This document shows, one piece after another, positions 61,801 through 64,000 of a stretch of DNA of 64,000 nt. Location: NCBI RefSeq assembly GCF_037975245.1, contig NC_092564.1:28256984-28320983 (forward strand), written 5' to 3'. Made by a program: the position numbers and the translations under genes. The notes under the pieces were generated by a model. The model saw nothing but the letters and a program-made list of their open reading frames with translations, ran no database searches and had not been told where the DNA came from. This DNA comes from Apostichopus japonicus (taxonomy: Eukaryota > Echinodermata > Holothuroidea > Aspidochirotida > Stichopodidae). The stretch's first letter is position 1. The number at the start of each line of letters is the position of its first letter.

Positions 61801-64000
61801 AAGTTGAGTGACGCTTGGACGCTCACTTATGTATTAAAATACAAAGCAAATTTTCTGCTTTAAAATATAAGCCAAACTCTGTTGAACTCTAATTGCTATT
61901 ATTGTACACAATCAACTCTAAGGGTATCAATATCATTAAAATGACATTAAATCATATTCTACAATGAAGCTAACTTGGAATATAATAAACTGTGAACAAG
62001 AGGAAACTCATTTCTCTGTTTATGAGTTAGAGTAATATTATGCAGCAGGCATACCGGGCACTTCAGCTGTTGCAGAGAACACCATACTGTCAGGAGGCAC
62101 CAGCCTCTTATTGCGACCACTCAGCCCACTGTTGAAGGCATCGAGTATCATGTCCGCAGAGAGGGCACCTGTTTTGTCCGAGTCCACTCGGAGGGTCACT
62201 AGTGCATATCCTGACGTTGATTTGGTCATTGAATTTATTCGGGAGTTGAGAATATCTGACGATATAGAAGAATCGTCGAGTACATTCTGGATCTGTGATG
62301 AGAACCAAATTAGTACCGATGAATGTTAAAGAAAATGTAACATAACATGAAGAATCCATTGGAAATAATGTAACATATATGAATCCAATGAAAATCATGT
62401 AACATACATGAAAAGGCTACGTATTATCTCAGAGACGAACATAGTTTAATGAAGGAAGGGTTTCCATTAATTAGTTCAGAGATTTAAGTTTTCAGTTACT
62501 GTGGGACAAGAAGAAGTTTCAAAGTCACACCAGAATTGGTTTGTTCATGTAGGTGAAGATAAAAAAAAACCTAAGTTTGTCTCTAAACTAAAGAAAACTG
62601 ATGATGGTGATGAATTGTAGGTATATTTACGAAGAAACGTAAGCGTGAATCAAACAGTAAATAAAGTGACCAGACAGTAACAGATACTGGACTTATTTAC
62701 AATCGATATGATTAATTATTTTATAGCTGCTAGATGGAACATATTGATGATGAAATCACTCACATCCTCTGTAAGTTGATCTAAGTCACTCTCTTTGATT
62801 AGATGGTAGTTCACGTTTGTCTGTAGACCTTTGATGTCAGTGAAGATAATATTGAGTTGAAATGTGTCCGCATCTGTAAGCGAGAATAAGGAAGTCATCT
62901 CGTTAAGAAATAAATACAAAATAAATACAAAATTAATACAAAATAAATACAAACAAGAATGAAACCATCACTTCCGATGAGACAGATATATATTATAGTG
63001 GTTACAACTTGATAACACTTTCACAGAGATGAGAGGTGTACATTTCATACTTACCTTGACAGCTTCCACCAGCATCATCTGTGAATCCGTACTGACAGAC
63101 ACACTGATTGGTGCCTTGACGGTTTAGGCAGATTTTGTTCGGTTCGCCAGCACACGGTACACTGGTCTCACATTCATTAATGTCTGAAACAGACAGAGAG
63201 AATAAATTAAGTCATTACACTGATATCATAACTGATGCATCATAAAATGACATCACGACCTTAACAGAATAGTTGGGTACGGTACAGTATCTTTGAAGAA
63301 ATTAACAGTCGAGACAATATTATGACAATAACAATAGAACCTACCTAAGCAGGTATGACCATCTCCATGGTAACCACTTCTGCAGGTACATCTGTAGCTA
63401 CCAATTTCATTATCGCAGTCTGCATATTCATGACAGCCATGAACACCCAAATCGCATTCATCGATATCTGGAATATAAATTGAAGAAGGAAATGTTTGTG
63501 TAAGTATTATAAGTTGACATTGGGTGTTATGATCATTGTCATATCAGAAATAAATATGAAAAGTAAATTTAACCTTATTAATATGCAAGGTATATCAAAC
63601 AAGTTTTCAAACCCGCTGTAGAGTGTGATTCATACTATAGAAGATGGCACACACAGGTTCTAACATAGTGAAGATGTATTTTCAGACAAGTCAGTGTTTG
63701 ATATAGCAAGTGCAACATACATGCTGGCACATAGCAGTAAAGGTCGAACACTTCATGTCTGGTTAGAGTTATGATGTAATAACAAAACTTCATGTAAACA
63801 TCTATGTTGCTGCTCTGTGGCAATAATCCCCCAGTTAACTGGTCATTCCTACAAACCTACCTGTACATGCACCCAGGCCTCGAGCTACCCCAGCACGAGA
63901 CTGTAGGCCAAAGCTGAAGAAACCACTATTACATTCACATGAATAGGAACCACCCAAGTTGATACAGGTGGCGTTACTGTCACAGTCGTGGAAGCCTGCT
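52250..64000 (-). CDS. EGF/SEA-domain type I membrane protein with PPPY tail; 3' 14 exons, 5' end outside the window
   Basis: Exons, 5' to 3': >64000-63861, 63467-63345, 63183-63055, 62873-62764, 62292-62055, 61364-60954, 60315-60040, 59089-58947, 58101-57849, 56772-56682, 54728-54676, 53728-53343, 52826-52683, 52378-52250. Phases agree at every junction, giving 874 visible residues. Order: three EGF modules (about 1-130; the second and third begin with the calcium-binding pattern DI[DN]EC), a SEA-like domain (131-246), five six-cysteine repeats (247-475), a second SEA-like domain with GSIIS at its core (476-607), one EGF (608-655), a transmembrane helix (about 672-698) ending in four consecutive cysteines, then a charged tail of about 175 residues with PPPY at 859-862. 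Exons mostly follow module borders with G|AY junctions, as in shuffled EGF genes. The architecture recalls membrane mucins and IMPG2-like proteins, but no ortholog is recognised. It is likely a cell-surface adhesion, mucin-like or receptor protein (inference). A polyadenylation signal lies 77 nt past the stop. Confidence 0.85.
52985..53290. repeat. Composite tandem repeat in an intron of the EGF/SEA gene
   Basis: The blocks CATCATGTAACCAG, TGGTGAACTGGTACACCATC and GACCGCTACACAACCATCGA recur two to four times in varying order, with a unit of about 85-95 bp. It ends about 50 bp from the exon donor at 53343. Confidence 0.85.
53890..54290. repeat. Degenerate ~21-bp repeat (ACAATAGGAGTAATAGTGAAAT)
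   Basis: About 17 diverged copies of AATAGGAGTAATAGTGAAATAC-like units. The open minus-strand frame over it is repeat-derived. In the intron between exons 54676 and 53728. Confidence 0.85.
54790..55112 (+). mobile_element. LINE 3' end: last codons of ORF2, 3' UTR and ATT tail
   Basis: A plus-strand frame ending at 55020 encodes a typical C-terminal block of CR1/Jockey-type reverse transcriptases, including FEYSASYLWNKLPDHIP and TFKSLLKTHFF. It is followed by TTAAGGGCTTTGAGCAGTGA, GGCGCTATATAAG and (ATT)n. It is 5'-truncated and in an intron, opposite in strand to the host gene. Confidence 0.85.
55660..55985. repeat. Degenerate repeat with TTGATATTGATCA-like units
   Basis: Repeated AAACTTGGTTGATATTGATC-like segments (for example AGATCAACCTTGGTC, TTGATTAATATCAATC, TTGATTCATGTTGATC, TTGGTTAATATTATTC) at about 27-bp steps, strongly decayed. 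Followed at 56005-56045 by a (TATGT)n microsatellite. Confidence 0.5.
58286..58420 (+). mobile_element. tRNA-derived SINE, family A
   Basis: GTGCTGTGGCCGAGTGGATA (A box), GGCGGTGGCATTTGAAGCAA, GGTTCCGGGTTCAATACC (B box), then GGTGGGTTTTTCATCCAAGA, the same body as the copy at 49.7 kb. In an intron of the EGF/SEA gene. A second, different SINE follows within about 30 bp. Confidence 0.8.
58448..58805 (+). mobile_element. tRNA-derived SINE, family B, with the conserved CCTTGGGCAAGGCACTT core
   Basis: GGGCATTGTGGTCAAGTGG (A box) and GGTTCAAGTCC (B box) form the tRNA-like head. Then comes GTGTCCTTGGGCAAGGCACT, a core found in many metazoan SINEs, followed by an imperfect inverted copy (TGCCCAATGGGGGGCAAGTG). 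The element runs on to AACAAGACTGTAAACCTTAA and abuts a TA microsatellite. Confidence 0.8.
58803..58890. repeat. (TA)n microsatellite next to the SINE tail
   Basis: Interrupted TATATATA/CATATATA stretches over about 85 bp, ending roughly 55 bp from the donor of the exon that ends at 58947. A similar AT-rich tract lies at 60417-60520. Confidence 0.85.
60778..60842 (-). mobile_element. Fragment of SINE family B (head only)
   Basis: Minus strand GGCGAGTAGTTGAGGCAATG...GATCTAAGGATTGCGGGTTC matches the head of the family B SINE at 58448, including a B box GGGTTCCAGTCC. In an intron, opposite in orientation to the 58-kb copy. Confidence 0.65.

Overview
The window reads as a piece of an animal nuclear genome. 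It is AT-rich, with large introns, GT-AG splicing and spliced coding exons that cover only a few per cent of the sequence. It also holds tRNA-derived SINEs, CR1/L2-type LINE remnants with ATT-repeat tails, hAT-type MITEs and many minisatellites. The SINE types, the protein architectures and a repeated 'GAAGTTCATCCAAGCTTT' motif suggest a non-vertebrate deuterostome, perhaps an echinoderm. That placement is inference; nothing in the sequence fixes the species. There is no bacterial gene organisation, CRISPR array or true rRNA/tRNA gene.

All three gene models lie on the minus strand. (1) About 12.4-27.4 kb: an unrecognised gene assembled from nine short exons whose splice phases agree (about 294 aa). 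It is tentative, and it starts just below a 20-bp palindrome centred on a CRE (TGACGTCA). (2) 30.5-45.8 kb: a complete sulfite oxidase in 11 coding exons (384 aa). It has the molybdenum and dimerisation domains but no cytochrome b5 domain, like the plant enzyme. (3) 52.2 kb to the right edge: the 3' part of a modular type I membrane protein. From N to C it carries EGF, EGF, EGF, a SEA-like domain, five unusual six-cysteine repeats, a second SEA-like domain, EGF, a transmembrane helix and a tail with a PPPY motif. Fourteen exons and 874 residues are visible.

Region by region: 1-12.4 kb has no supported gene and holds low-complexity DNA and old repeats. 12.4-27.4 kb is the unrecognised gene, with a nested pair of hAT-like elements at 24.4-25.8 kb in its first intron. 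27.4-30.5 kb is intergenic with a 6 x 102-bp minisatellite. 30.5-45.8 kb is the sulfite oxidase; its introns hold an 80-bp minisatellite, a 43-bp repeat that multiplies the exon 8 splice donor, a 20-bp degenerate repeat and a 1.2-kb array of about 18 inverted CCAAT boxes. 45.8-52.2 kb is intergenic with a decayed LINE reverse transcriptase, a 276-bp hAT MITE, a hairpin palindrome and a SINE. 52.2-64 kb is the EGF/SEA gene, whose introns hold further SINEs, a LINE 3' end and tandem repeats.

Nothing in the sequence links the three genes functionally. All exon boundaries were read by eye from splice consensus, reading frame and family similarity; no search or transcript evidence was available.
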